Source: Phycisphaerales bacterium
Lineage (GTDB): Bacteria > Planctomycetota > Phycisphaerae > Phycisphaerales > UBA1924
Assembly (NCBI GenBank): GCA_015487555.1
Contig: WFPK01000052.1
Span: 1-44,143 of the forward strand
Reading direction: 5' to 3'
Length of the DNA: 44,143 nt
A model generated the notes under the pieces. The model saw only the letters and a program-made list of their open reading frames with translations, searched no databases and was not told the DNA's origin. Numbering within the stretch: the first letter of the stretch is position 1; every line of letters begins with the position of its first letter. A program made the position numbers and the translations under genes. Positions 16,403-24,701 of this stretch are shown one piece after another.

Positions 16403-19400
16403 CTATGGGCACCCGGCTGAGAATATCTGGAGGAAGATGGACACATCGAAGAAGTTCCAGGTTCCGCTGTTATCAAAGTCGGCAATCGGGTCCTCTTCGT
16501 CAAAGGCCTGGAGGAAAGCTGAGACATCGAAGAAGTTGAGTGTGCCATTGCCTGTCAAGTCCGCAGGCGAGCATCCGGTGGACTCGACCACGATCACCAC
16601 CGTCGCAGGGTCAGAGACAAACTGCCCATCCTCCGGCACCGGCAGGCCCTCGAGGATCGTGCCGATGAGCCGATAGGTAAATGTATCAACCCCTGTAAAT
16701 CCTGCATCTGGCGTGTATTCAAATGAGCCATCACTGTTGAGGACCAGATCACCATTGGCAGGAAGTGCGCCAAATGATGGATCAACAACGATCGAACGAT
16801 ACTCCTGGGGAATGTCATTGGCCATCACGCCCTGGAGCGCGTCGATAGTGATGCCCGAGTTTCCCGATGCGTAAGCATCATCACGAGCAAGTGCAAAGAC
16901 GAAATCACGCACATCGTTGAGCTCTTCGAGCATCCACTCGATGTATGGCGCAGACTCGAGCGGCATCTCGATGGCCCGGTTGATCTCGGCATGGACGAAA
17001 TCAATGCGATCATTGAGAATCTGATCGAGCACATGGAAATCAAATGCAGGATTGGCAGCACTGCGTGGATCACGAGCGTCTGCTGCTTCCTGGAACTCAA
17101 TGATAAGCTGAAGGATATCACTCGATCGAAGCCCGAGCTCGCTTTGTCCCGGAGCTGCCCGCAGGGCACTACGGAGAATCTCGCTCCTCGTCATTGCCTC
17201 TGGAGCAGCGATCGTAAGGTAGGCATTGATAAGCGCGACAGTGTTGTCGATCTGCTCCATCGCCGAAGTGATCGAGGAAAGTTCATCGACAAAGGCAGCG
17301 TTGATCATCGGGCGGATGATCCCCTCGCGATATTGAGTAAGGAACTCGAAAATGTTGCCAAGTATGAGGGTGTTGCCATCACTGCTGTTTGCCCAATCGC
17401 CCCACGGGCGGAATCGTAAGATATCGACATTGTCCATGTAAGGCCAGTTGTCACCACACATATTTTGAAGCCAGCTGTAATTACTTGCGCTGACATTTGA
17501 GTTCTGAAGATCGGCCCCGGTGATACTGCCAAACGGCATGCCCTGTTTCAGCGTATCCCATTCAACAGTACCGGAACCGTTAATGAAAAACTGATAAGCA
17601 CAATCCTGAGGATTGCTTTCGTCCCAGAACAGTAATACTGGAATCCAAGAAAAAGCACCAAATCCATCGCCCCAGACATCAATCTCGGTTTGAATTCGGC
17701 GCCGATAGATGATCTGCATATCCGTGATTGCTGGATCAGGATCGGCATCCATCCAGTGAATGACCTCAAAGTTTGGGTATGTTGAAAATGATCCTCGATT
17801 CAGCGGTGCGGGAACATAGGCATCCCATCGCAGTTCATGCGCATACTTTGGGCTTGCGTCAAGCTGATTGAGATATTCAAAGAGAACAGCTCGATTGGCA
17901 TGGTCGGTGCCCCCGCCTGAGACGACTCGCGCTTTTTCAAAGTAGCTCAGTGTCGGGTTGGTCACGCTGTCAATCTGAAAGAGTGTGCCTGTTGGCCCCC
18001 AGTCAGGCGATGAATCAGTCATCTGGCTCAATGCTGGCACATGGTCAGGGCTGTATTGGGCAAAGAGTGTTTCGATGCCTGTCTGGACACCATCGGTGTC
18101 CCACAGATCAACCTGGGCAACTTCTTCTCCATTGGTCCACCGCAGCTGTTGTGTGCCCATCTCCGAAAAAAGAACCGCATTGATCTCTGCCTGAAGATCA
18201 GCCGTTTGCTGCTTGTATCGTGCAACGAGGGCATCAAAGAGCACCTCGCTTCGAGCAGCATTGCCCAGGTCAACCAGCGCATTGCCCGACTCGATCAGCT
18301 CATCGAGTTCCGGGAGCGATTCATTCTGAGGGTCAGCGAGATAGTCTTCGAGCTGGCTTTCATACCGGAACGCGAAATACCAGGGGTTTTCTTTCACAAG
18401 CTGGACATAGGCCGACGACGCCTGTGCCCAAGGCTCTGGGCCTGAGAGCGGCGTGAAAGTCAACGGTGCAAGCCCGAGCGACTGAGGCAACACCGCCAGA
18501 TCATTCAAATACCGAGCGATCGGATTGGCTGAGAGGTACTGGTCCGCGCTCGTCAGCGTCACCGACGGATTCTCGCGAGAGCCCACAAATGCCTGGCTCT
18601 GAGCGGTAACGGTTGCAAAGGTGAAAAAGTCTTCCGATGCGGTAATGAAGCTCGGGTTCTGGTTGGCATAGGCCAGGTCGATATTGTTCTCCCCTCGATA
18701 ATCGAGCACCGTGTTGGCTGCATCGGTGAGTTCGGTGAGCAGAATATCCTCCGCAAGCCCGAAGAGCGCGGATTCGAGCTGGCTCAGCTGCGAGCGAACA
18801 ATGTGCATATCTCGAAGGATAGCATCATTTTGATTTCCTAGATCGCCAATCGCGTCGCCGATCGCGTTGAACCCAACGACCATCTGGTCATACATGAAGT
18901 TAAGCTGCTGCTCGATCCGATCGAACCGAGCATTCATCTCGATGCGCATCGCTTCGACTTGCTGACGAAGTTCGATAAGCTGGGCATAGATTTGCTCATC
19001 AACCCCAGGCGTATTGCCAAAGGCCCCAGCGTTGTCTGCGATCCCAATGGCATTGGAAACAAGACCGAACACACCTCCAATGGCAGAAACCGGATCACCA
19101 GCCATCGTGCTGGCAGTGAGTGTGGCGACATTGGCTGCAATACTGAGCCCAAGTTGAATCTCTGCAATAGTGTCAGACGCTTCGAGCAAGGTCGCGTTGT
19201 ATTCCAAGGTTGCAAATGAGTAATCACCGAGTTCATCGAGCGGGCTTTGGCCAAGGAGAAAGGTCGCACCGAACATCGACGATCTGGCGTAGCTTGTTTC
19301 TCGGAGTTGATCCCGCAAATCGGCAGCGAGCTGGTCGATGATACTCTGGTCCTGGGCCAGATCGTACCCATCCTGGAGTGTTGGCTCGGCAGCTAGCGCA

Positions 19401-20266
19401 TCGCTGAGCGTGAGCACACGCGAGTCAATCTCGATCTGAACACTCTCGGTCTGCGCATCGACCATACTCACAATCGTGTTGGAGACAAGCGACTGATTGA
19501 GGGCGGTCGTATATCCCGCATAGTCCGCCGGCAAAGTCAGAATCCCCGCATTGACATCATCAAAGCGTGGATCAGTGTTGACCATTCCCAAGCTCGGCGC
19601 ATACCCGGCATTGGTCAGGTATTGATTGAGAGCCATTGCAAGCTCTGGGCGAGCATTGCCATCCTGAGTGACGCCGTAGAAACCATAGGCAAGAATCTGC
19701 GCGAACCCGTTGTGATGAGTGTATCGCATTGCGATCCCTTGCCCAAACCGCACCATCCGCCGCTGCGTCGCTGCGAAGTTATCCGGAGCAGGAACAACCA
19801 CATCGAGCAGCTCGGCAGCCAATGCACCCACATGGGTGTTGGTACCTTCGAGCCCAGGCTCATCGAGCACAATAAATCGCAGGGCAGTCATGAAGTTGGC
19901 CGAGCGAAGAAGGTTCGGATCACCCGAATACTGGCTCTGGATTGCGGCATCGTAAGAACTGACAAACTGATCAAGCTGCGCCTGGCTCGCCAGCGGATTG
20001 AGCTGGGCATACGCACTCAAAGCCGTCACGCTGGCAACAACCCTCGGATTGCGATCAAGGACAATGTAATCCTCCCGGACATATTCCGTTGCCCGGATCG
20101 CATCAACAAATCGTGCATAGTCAACATCATCAGCGATCCCAAGGTCAATCGGGTCCGCTTGAGCCAAAGCCCCTGCCCACCCGGCAGCGATCCATCCCAA
20201 AACAGCGACAAACTGAGGAATGTGCGTTCGCCGGGACGATGCGTTGATGCGTGTTCTGTGAAACAT
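16403..20266 (-). CDS. Large secreted multidomain protein with coiled coil, cadherin-like repeat and dockerin-like C-terminus
   Basis: A 1287-residue exported protein. Residues 1-37 are a long signal peptide with a basic start and a hydrophobic core ending ALAQA. At about 355-415 is an Ala/Gly/Ile-rich hydrophobic stretch. A long heptad-like region at about 420-515 follows, containing 'RQQVEAMRIEMNARFDRIEQ'. Residues about 1135-1205 resemble a bacterial cadherin-like (Big_9/VCBS-type) module: 'GVMANDIP', 'DGSFEYTPDAGFTGVDTFTY'. The C-terminus has two dockerin-like repeats (GTLNFFDVSAFL, GTWNFFDVSIFL) ending AGCP. The ATG at 20266 has AAGGAG nearby and gives the signal peptide; an earlier in-frame start adds 22 residues. 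It is divergent from the ECF sigma/kinase pair across 193 bp. The helical hydrophobic-plus-coil part looks like helical pore-forming toxins, but this is weak inference; function is unknown. Confidence 0.7.
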   Translation of the reverse strand: MFHRTRINASSRRTHIPQFVAVLGWIAAGWAGALAQADPIDLGIADDVDYARFVDAIRATEYVREDYIVLDRNPRVVASVTALSAYAQLNPLASQAQLDQFVSSYDAAIQSQYSGDPNLLRSANFMTALRFIVLDEPGLEGTNTHVGALAAELLDVVVPAPDNFAATQRRMVRFGQGIAMRYTHHNGFAQILAYGFYGVTQDGNARPELAMALNQYLTNAGYAPSLGMVNTDPRFDDVNAGILTLPADYAGYTTALNQSLVSNTIVSMVDAQTESVQIEIDSRVLTLSDALAAEPTLQDGYDLAQDQSIIDQLAADLRDQLRETSYARSSMFGATFLLGQSPLDELGDYSFATLEYNATLLEASDTIAEIQLGLSIAANVATLTASTMAGDPVSAIGGVFGLVSNAIGIADNAGAFGNTPGVDEQIYAQLIELRQQVEAMRIEMNARFDRIEQQLNFMYDQMVVGFNAIGDAIGDLGNQNDAILRDMHIVRSQLSQLESALFGLAEDILLTELTDAANTVLDYRGENNIDLAYANQNPSFITASEDFFTFATVTAQSQAFVGSRENPSVTLTSADQYLSANPIARYLNDLAVLPQSLGLAPLTFTPLSGPEPWAQASSAYVQLVKENPWYFAFRYESQLEDYLADPQNESLPELDELIESGNALVDLGNAARSEVLFDALVARYKQQTADLQAEINAVLFSEMGTQQLRWTNGEEVAQVDLWDTDGVQTGIETLFAQYSPDHVPALSQMTDSSPDWGPTGTLFQIDSVTNPTLSYFEKARVVSGGGTDHANRAVLFEYLNQLDASPKYAHELRWDAYVPAPLNRGSFSTYPNFEVIHWMDADPDPAITDMQIIYRRRIQTEIDVWGDGFGAFSWIPVLLFWDESNPQDCAYQFFINGSGTVEWDTLKQGMPFGSITGADLQNSNVSASNYSWLQNMCGDNWPYMDNVDILRFRPWGDWANSSDGNTLILGNIFEFLTQYREGIIRPMINAAFVDELSSITSAMEQIDNTVALINAYLTIAAPEAMTRSEILRSALRAAPGQSELGLRSSDILQLIIEFQEAADARDPRSAANPAFDFHVLDQILNDRIDFVHAEINRAIEMPLESAPYIEWMLEELNDVRDFVFALARDDAYASGNSGITIDALQGVMANDIPQEYRSIVVDPSFGALPANGDLVLNSDGSFEYTPDAGFTGVDTFTYRLIGTILEGLPVPEDGQFVSDPATVVIVVESTGCSPADLTGNGTLNFFDVSAFLQAFDEEDPIADFDNSGTWNFFDVSIFLQIFSAGCP

Positions 20267-20459
20267 ACTTGCTCCTTCACTCTGGTCTGTGTGCAATAGA
20301 ATGCTGCCTATTCTCCTAAACGAGAATCGCAAGCCCGCTCCCTTGCAGTTTCAAATTTTTATTCGACATCCTCCCCGGCAACGCAAGAATCGCCGACACC
20401 AGGCCAAACTCGCCGCTTTTGCCCGCCTATCGGGCTCAAGTTTTGATAGGATATCAACC

Positions 20460-21011
20460 ATGACCACCGAGCCCACCACCCCAGGCGATCCCAACGGCGA
20501 GCTCTTCGCCCGGATGTATGCAGAGCTTCGGTCAATCGCCGGATCGATGTGTTTCGCTTCGGGCTCGCCGGTGACACTCCAACCCACCGCATTGGTCAAC
20601 GAGGCCTACCTGAAAATTTTCAAATCGCTCGAATCCGATGGGCTCGAACAGACTCACCTCCTCTCGATCGCTGCCATCGCCATGAGGCAGGTCTGCATTG
20701 ATTCCGCCCGTGCCCGCAAAACACAGAAACGAGGCGGCGGATGGAACCGCGTCACCATCTCAAATCTACACCGAGAACATGGAGGCGAACTCGCTTTCGA
20801 TCTCCTCGCGCTCGACGAACTCTTGACCGAACTGGGAAACTACGATCAACGCCAACTCAAAGTCGTCGAACTCCGATTCTTCGGCGGGCTCACCACCAAT
20901 CAAATCGCAAGCGTGCTCAACATCTCACCCAAACGAGTCGAACTCGACTGGCGGATGGCAAAGGCATGGCTGGCGATGAAACTCAAGGAATCAAATCCGA
21001 ATGAATCCTGA
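20460..21011 (+). CDS. ECF RNA polymerase sigma factor (planctomycete-type, kinase-linked)
   Basis: A 183-residue sigma factor with region 2 (about 15-85: 'LFARMYAELRSIAG', 'ALVNEAYLKIF', 'AIAMRQVCIDSARAR') and region 4 (about 120-175: 'RQLKVVELRFFGGLTTNQIA', 'LNISPKRVELDWRMAKAWL'). The 'VNEAYLK' and 'ELRFFGGLT' patterns fit the ECF group common in planctomycetes and acidobacteria that is paired with Ser/Thr kinases. I chose the ATG at 20460; the frame is open back to 20289, but that part is basic and unlike any sigma domain. Its end overlaps the kinase gene by 11 bp, so the two are translationally coupled and phosphorylation of the sigma factor by the kinase is a reasonable inference. Its promoter targets cannot be read here. 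Confidence 0.88.
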   Translation: MTTEPTTPGDPNGELFARMYAELRSIAGSMCFASGSPVTLQPTALVNEAYLKIFKSLESDGLEQTHLLSIAAIAMRQVCIDSARARKTQKRGGGWNRVTISNLHREHGGELAFDLLALDELLTELGNYDQRQLKVVELRFFGGLTTNQIASVLNISPKRVELDWRMAKAWLAMKLKESNPNES

Positions 21012-23337
21012 ACACTACGCCAAACTACAATCTGTCTTCGAACAGATTTGCGATCTGCCAAGCGATGAGCAAGAGGCAGCACTCGAGAAGCTCACCAAGG
21101 ACGATCCAGACCTCCGCAGCGAAGTTCGCAAGCTTCTTGAGATCGACACCAATATGGGCGATGAGTTTGATTCGATCAACTTTGTGCCGTCGATGGCTGC
21201 GGGCGATCAACCCGCCGACCTCCCCCAAACCATCGGCGACTACACCATCACAGGCATCTTGGGACAAGGCGGCACGAGCGTAGTGTATCAAGCCATCCAG
21301 ATGAACCCCGAACGAGCCGTCGCCCTCAAGGTGATTCAATCCCGCTCGATGGACGAGCACTCGATCCGTCGATTCGAGAAAGAGGCCCAGATCATGGGCC
21401 GACTCTCGCATCCGTGCATCGCCAAGGTCTACGAATCAGGCGTCGTCCCAGGAAAACACGGGCTCGATCGGTTCATCGCGATGGAGCTCATCGAAGGCTC
21501 GAGCATCATCGAGTACACCCGGAACAACGCGCTCAAGACCAACGAGATCGTCACGCTGTTTCTGAGCATCTGCGACGCGATGCAGTATGCCCATGAACAA
21601 GGCGTGATCCATCGTGACCTCAAACCCGGCAATATCCTTGTCGATGGTTCAGGTCATGTCAAAGTGCTCGACTTTGGAATCGCCCGGCTCACCGCCAAGC
21701 ACCCCGACCTGACAACCATGCACACACAGGCCGGGCAGCTCATCGGCACACTTGCCTTTATGAGCCCCGAGCAAATCCAGGGACAAGCCCACGAGATCGA
21801 CGAGCGGAGCGATGTCTACACCCTCGGCGTGGTGCTGTTTCAGTTGCTCGTTGATAAGCTCCCCTACGATCTTGACCAGCTTTCGTATTTTCAGGCTGCC
21901 AAGCTGATCGAAGATACAAACCCGGTTCGGCTCAGCACGATCAATACCAAAATGCGAGGCGATCTCGACACGATCCTCGCCCAATCCCTCGAAAAAAGCC
22001 CCGCCCGCCGATATCCCTCCGTCCAGGCACTGCGCGATGATCTCACTCGATATCTCCACAACGAGCCAATCAACGCCAGGCCTGCATCGACCTGGTATCA
22101 CACCCAACGGTTTATCCGCCGACACAAAGGACTCTCCGCGGGCCTTGGCATCGCAACAGCAGCGATCATCTTTGGTTTCATCTCGCTCTCGATCGGATTC
22201 ACACGCGCGATCGAATCAAGAAACATCGCCCACCAGAACGCACAGATCTCGGACGCGATCACCGAGTTCCTGCTCAAAGACCTCATCGGGCAGGCCGATG
22301 TGCGATCCTCGACCAACCGATCGCTCAGTGTCGCGCAGGCTTTAGACCTAGCCGCTTCAAAGATCGGCGACCGCTTCGGCGATCTGCCGCTGGTCGAAGC
22401 AGAGATCCGCATGCTCATCGGCCGAACCTATGTTTCATTGGCCAAGTTTGAACAAGCCGAGCCCCACCTCAAGCGTTCGATTGAGCTCTTCACTTCGCAC
22501 CGAGGCGCAGATGCACCCGAGACCCTCCTGGCCCGCGAAGAACTTGGCGTGCTGTATTCTAACTCAGGACAGCTCGACCAGGCCCAAAAGACTTTAGTCT
22601 CGCTGCTCGATTCAAGTCGCCGATCCCTCGGCGAAGAAGACCCCGCCACGCTTAGAGCCGCCAATGATCTGGCAGTGCTGTATACCCATATGGGACAGTT
22701 CCAAAGATCAAAAGAACTCCACACCAATCTCCTCAAAACACGCCAAAGACTCTTCGGCGAAGAACACTTCGATACGCTCCTCTCAATGCACAACCTTGGG
22801 CTCGCAATGCTTTACCTCGGGGAAACCCAGCAAGCAGCCAAACTCTACGAGCAGCTTGTCCCTCTGCGAATCAAGCACCTCGGTAAAGAACATACCAGAA
22901 CACTTCTAAGCATGAACAACCTCGCCAGCGCCTATCAGGATATGGGTGAAGCCGACAAAGCATTGGACATCTTCCAAAGCGTTGATGCAGTCCAACGCCA
23001 AACACTCGGCGAGCTCCACCCCAGCACCCTGCGCACACAGGCCAACATCGGCTCGCAACTGACTTCTATTGACCGTGAGTCCGCAAGGGAGTATCTCACC
23101 ACCGCGTACAAAGGTCGGCTCCAAACACTCGGGCCCGATCACCAGGAAACAATGCACAACCAGTTTCTTTTGGCATACCTTGATTACAAAGACGGGCACC
23201 TCGAAAAGGCGCGTCAGAGCTTGGAAGATATCTACCAGGCTCAACTTGCCAAACTCGGGCCCGATCACCGCGATTCCAAAATCACCCTTGAAACGCTCAA
23301 CACGCTCACTGATCTACTCCAAGCCCCTGCCCCCTGA
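21001..23337 (+). CDS. Membrane Ser/Thr protein kinase with TPR repeats
   Basis: A 778-residue Hanks-type kinase. The kinase domain spans about 81-345: Gly-rich loop GILGQGGTSVVY (86-97), ATP-anchoring Lys110 (VALKVI), catalytic loop HRDLKPGN, DFG motif in 'VLDFGIARL' and 'MSPEQIQGQ' at the APE-like site. A membrane helix lies at about 379-400. The outer C-terminal part (about 450-770) consists of tetratricopeptide repeats of the kinesin-light-chain type, with recurring 'LFGEEHFDTLLSMHNLG' and 'HLGKEHTRTLLSMNNLA' units. The kinase is therefore inside the cell and the TPR part probably outside. It starts inside the sigma-factor gene (11-bp overlap). This sigma/kinase pair is a known planctomycete arrangement for signal-controlled transcription. 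Confidence 0.92.
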   Translation: MNPEHYAKLQSVFEQICDLPSDEQEAALEKLTKDDPDLRSEVRKLLEIDTNMGDEFDSINFVPSMAAGDQPADLPQTIGDYTITGILGQGGTSVVYQAIQMNPERAVALKVIQSRSMDEHSIRRFEKEAQIMGRLSHPCIAKVYESGVVPGKHGLDRFIAMELIEGSSIIEYTRNNALKTNEIVTLFLSICDAMQYAHEQGVIHRDLKPGNILVDGSGHVKVLDFGIARLTAKHPDLTTMHTQAGQLIGTLAFMSPEQIQGQAHEIDERSDVYTLGVVLFQLLVDKLPYDLDQLSYFQAAKLIEDTNPVRLSTINTKMRGDLDTILAQSLEKSPARRYPSVQALRDDLTRYLHNEPINARPASTWYHTQRFIRRHKGLSAGLGIATAAIIFGFISLSIGFTRAIESRNIAHQNAQISDAITEFLLKDLIGQADVRSSTNRSLSVAQALDLAASKIGDRFGDLPLVEAEIRMLIGRTYVSLAKFEQAEPHLKRSIELFTSHRGADAPETLLAREELGVLYSNSGQLDQAQKTLVSLLDSSRRSLGEEDPATLRAANDLAVLYTHMGQFQRSKELHTNLLKTRQRLFGEEHFDTLLSMHNLGLAMLYLGETQQAAKLYEQLVPLRIKHLGKEHTRTLLSMNNLASAYQDMGEADKALDIFQSVDAVQRQTLGELHPSTLRTQANIGSQLTSIDRESAREYLTTAYKGRLQTLGPDHQETMHNQFLLAYLDYKDGHLEKARQSLEDIYQAQLAKLGPDHRDSKITLETLNTLTDLLQAPAP

Positions 23338-23434
23338 CCGCCCCGCGATCCAGAGTCCACCCAAGGGGCGTTCGATAGAAAGCCTGCCAAAAAGAAAAAC
23401 CACTACAAACCAAAGAGTTTGAAGCGGTTACAAA

Positions 23435-23508
23435 TGGGCGTAATTGGACTTGAACCAACGACCTCTGCCATGTGACGGCAGCGCTCTAGCCAACTGAGCT
23501 ATACGCCC
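23435..23508 (-). tRNA. tRNA-Val (anticodon CAC)
   Basis: Read on the minus strand it folds as a full cloverleaf of 74 nt. The acceptor stem is GGGCGTA/TACGCCC, with T8 A9, D-arm GCTC/GAGC, anticodon stem CTGCC/GGCAG with loop GTCACAT, and T-arm GTTGG/CCAAT with loop TTCAAGT. Discriminator A73 and anticodon CAC (A35, C36) fit valine. Position 32 is G, which is uncommon. CCA is not encoded (TTT follows), so it must be added by the CCA-adding enzyme. Confidence 0.93.
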
Positions 23509-23563
23509 CGGAGGGCAATACTAGCCCCTGGCAAGCGCAGGCTCAACTCCGTCTCGGGCAGGT

Positions 23564-24061
23564 TTACTGTTTCTTTGTGAGCTCGACAACGAGGTGCTTG
23601 CCCGATTCGTGCATGAGAATGACTGTCCGATCCTCGCCATTGATTCCAACAAGTTTCCAGCCGCCTTCGAGCTCATCTCCAATCCGGTGAGGCTTGGAGT
23701 TAATCACCGCCATCGGATTCTTAGGATGTGGCAAGATCGAAGTAACATTTCCATCAAAGACCTCCTCGCGAAAACTCCGAGGCGACTCTGGCAATGAAGC
23801 AAACAAATCCGACTCATCCTCATACTGCCCTTCATCAATCCAGAGCGGCGACTCAATATTGCCCAGCCTTTCTTTTGCGTCCGAATGCCCAGTGGACAAA
23901 AGATGAACATCGGGAAACTCGATCATCTCCGGCACTTCAAAGGCAGCCGTCCCCGCCTTTGTAACCGATGATGCCTGCCCGACATACCTGGCGCCAAACA
24001 TCACCGACCCGGGGACCGCCAGGCCCATAAAGAGATAGAGATAGGGAACACTAAGTTTCAT
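23564..24061 (-). CDS. GspC/PilP-like small inner-membrane protein
   Basis: A 165-residue protein, last gene of the secretion operon. One N-terminal hydrophobic segment (about 3-20, 'LSVPYLYLFMGLAVPGSVMF') anchors it. The C-terminal 60 residues ('PHPKNPMAVINSKPHRIGDE', then 'WKLVGINGEDRTVIL') have the beta-rich look of the homology region shared by GspC and PilP, which contacts the secretin. Two ATG codons are adjacent (24064 and 24061); the second has better spacing from GGAGG. It overlaps the PilO-like gene by about 11 bp. The assignment rests on position plus this C-terminal resemblance and is moderate. Confidence 0.6.
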   Translation of the reverse strand: MKLSVPYLYLFMGLAVPGSVMFGARYVGQASSVTKAGTAAFEVPEMIEFPDVHLLSTGHSDAKERLGNIESPLWIDEGQYEDESDLFASLPESPRSFREEVFDGNVTSILPHPKNPMAVINSKPHRIGDELEGGWKLVGINGEDRTVILMHESGKHLVVELTKKQ

Positions 24062-24701
24062 CATCAAGCCCTCCGGCATCTGTCATCTTGGTATCCATCT
24101 TGGTATCCGTCACTTTGAACGATTCAAAGAACACCGCGGGCGCTTCGGCAAACTGATAAACAGAGACCTGGATATTCATGCGAGCAGAATCATTCGATAT
24201 CGGAATGATTCTGAACGAGCCCACCTTGGCAAGGTGTGTCCCATTACTCAACTCCCTGATGAACCCCACAAGACCTCCATAGGAGCCCTCGCACTCGATT
24301 CGATACTCACTAATCCCAAGCTCGATCTCGCTCTGGTCCACCTTTCTCACACGCTTGTTCGTCTGCATGCGTACAGGTTCAACTCGTGAAACAGTCAAAT
24401 CATACGACTCGGCAGCATCTTGCAAAATCTGATGCACCTTTGAAGACTGAACCATGTCGAGATGCGTAATCATCTCGTCTCTGACTTTCTGCATGCGTTC
24501 AATAGAAGTCTCCAGCTGATCGGCATGCCGCTCAATCTCCTGCTCGCCCTGTAAAATAGCTTCTGTCTGGCTCGCAAATGTGCGTTTGAGTTCTTGCTCA
24601 CGCTCGAGCTTTGCGCCAACGAGTATGTGCCAAGAAATCGCGCCGATAAGCGAAACGATGCCAAGCCGGAAGAAAAAGGACCTTTGAGTATCGTAGTTCA
24701 T
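24051..24701 (-). CDS. PilO/GspM-like inner-membrane platform protein
   Basis: A 216-residue protein with one membrane helix (about 12-29, 'RLGIVSLIGAISWHILVG'), a coiled-coil segment (about 32-80) and a C-terminal ferredoxin-like region including 'YRIECEGSYGGLVGFIRELS', the typical PilO signature. Such proteins form the periplasmic alignment platform with PilN and PilP, or GspL and GspC. The ATG at 24701 overlaps the stop of the upstream PilM-PilN gene (ATGA). The C-terminal tail is acidic with a short repeated 'TDTKMDTKMTD'. Confidence 0.75.
   Translation of the reverse strand: MNYDTQRSFFFRLGIVSLIGAISWHILVGAKLEREQELKRTFASQTEAILQGEQEIERHADQLETSIERMQKVRDEMITHLDMVQSSKVHQILQDAAESYDLTVSRVEPVRMQTNKRVRKVDQSEIELGISEYRIECEGSYGGLVGFIRELSNGTHLAKVGSFRIIPISNDSARMNIQVSVYQFAEAPAVFFESFKVTDTKMDTKMTDAGGLDDET

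Noticed and set aside
23339-23372. CGCCCC/GGGGCG repeat after the kinase gene as a terminator
   Set aside because: The loop is about 20 nt long and no T run follows.
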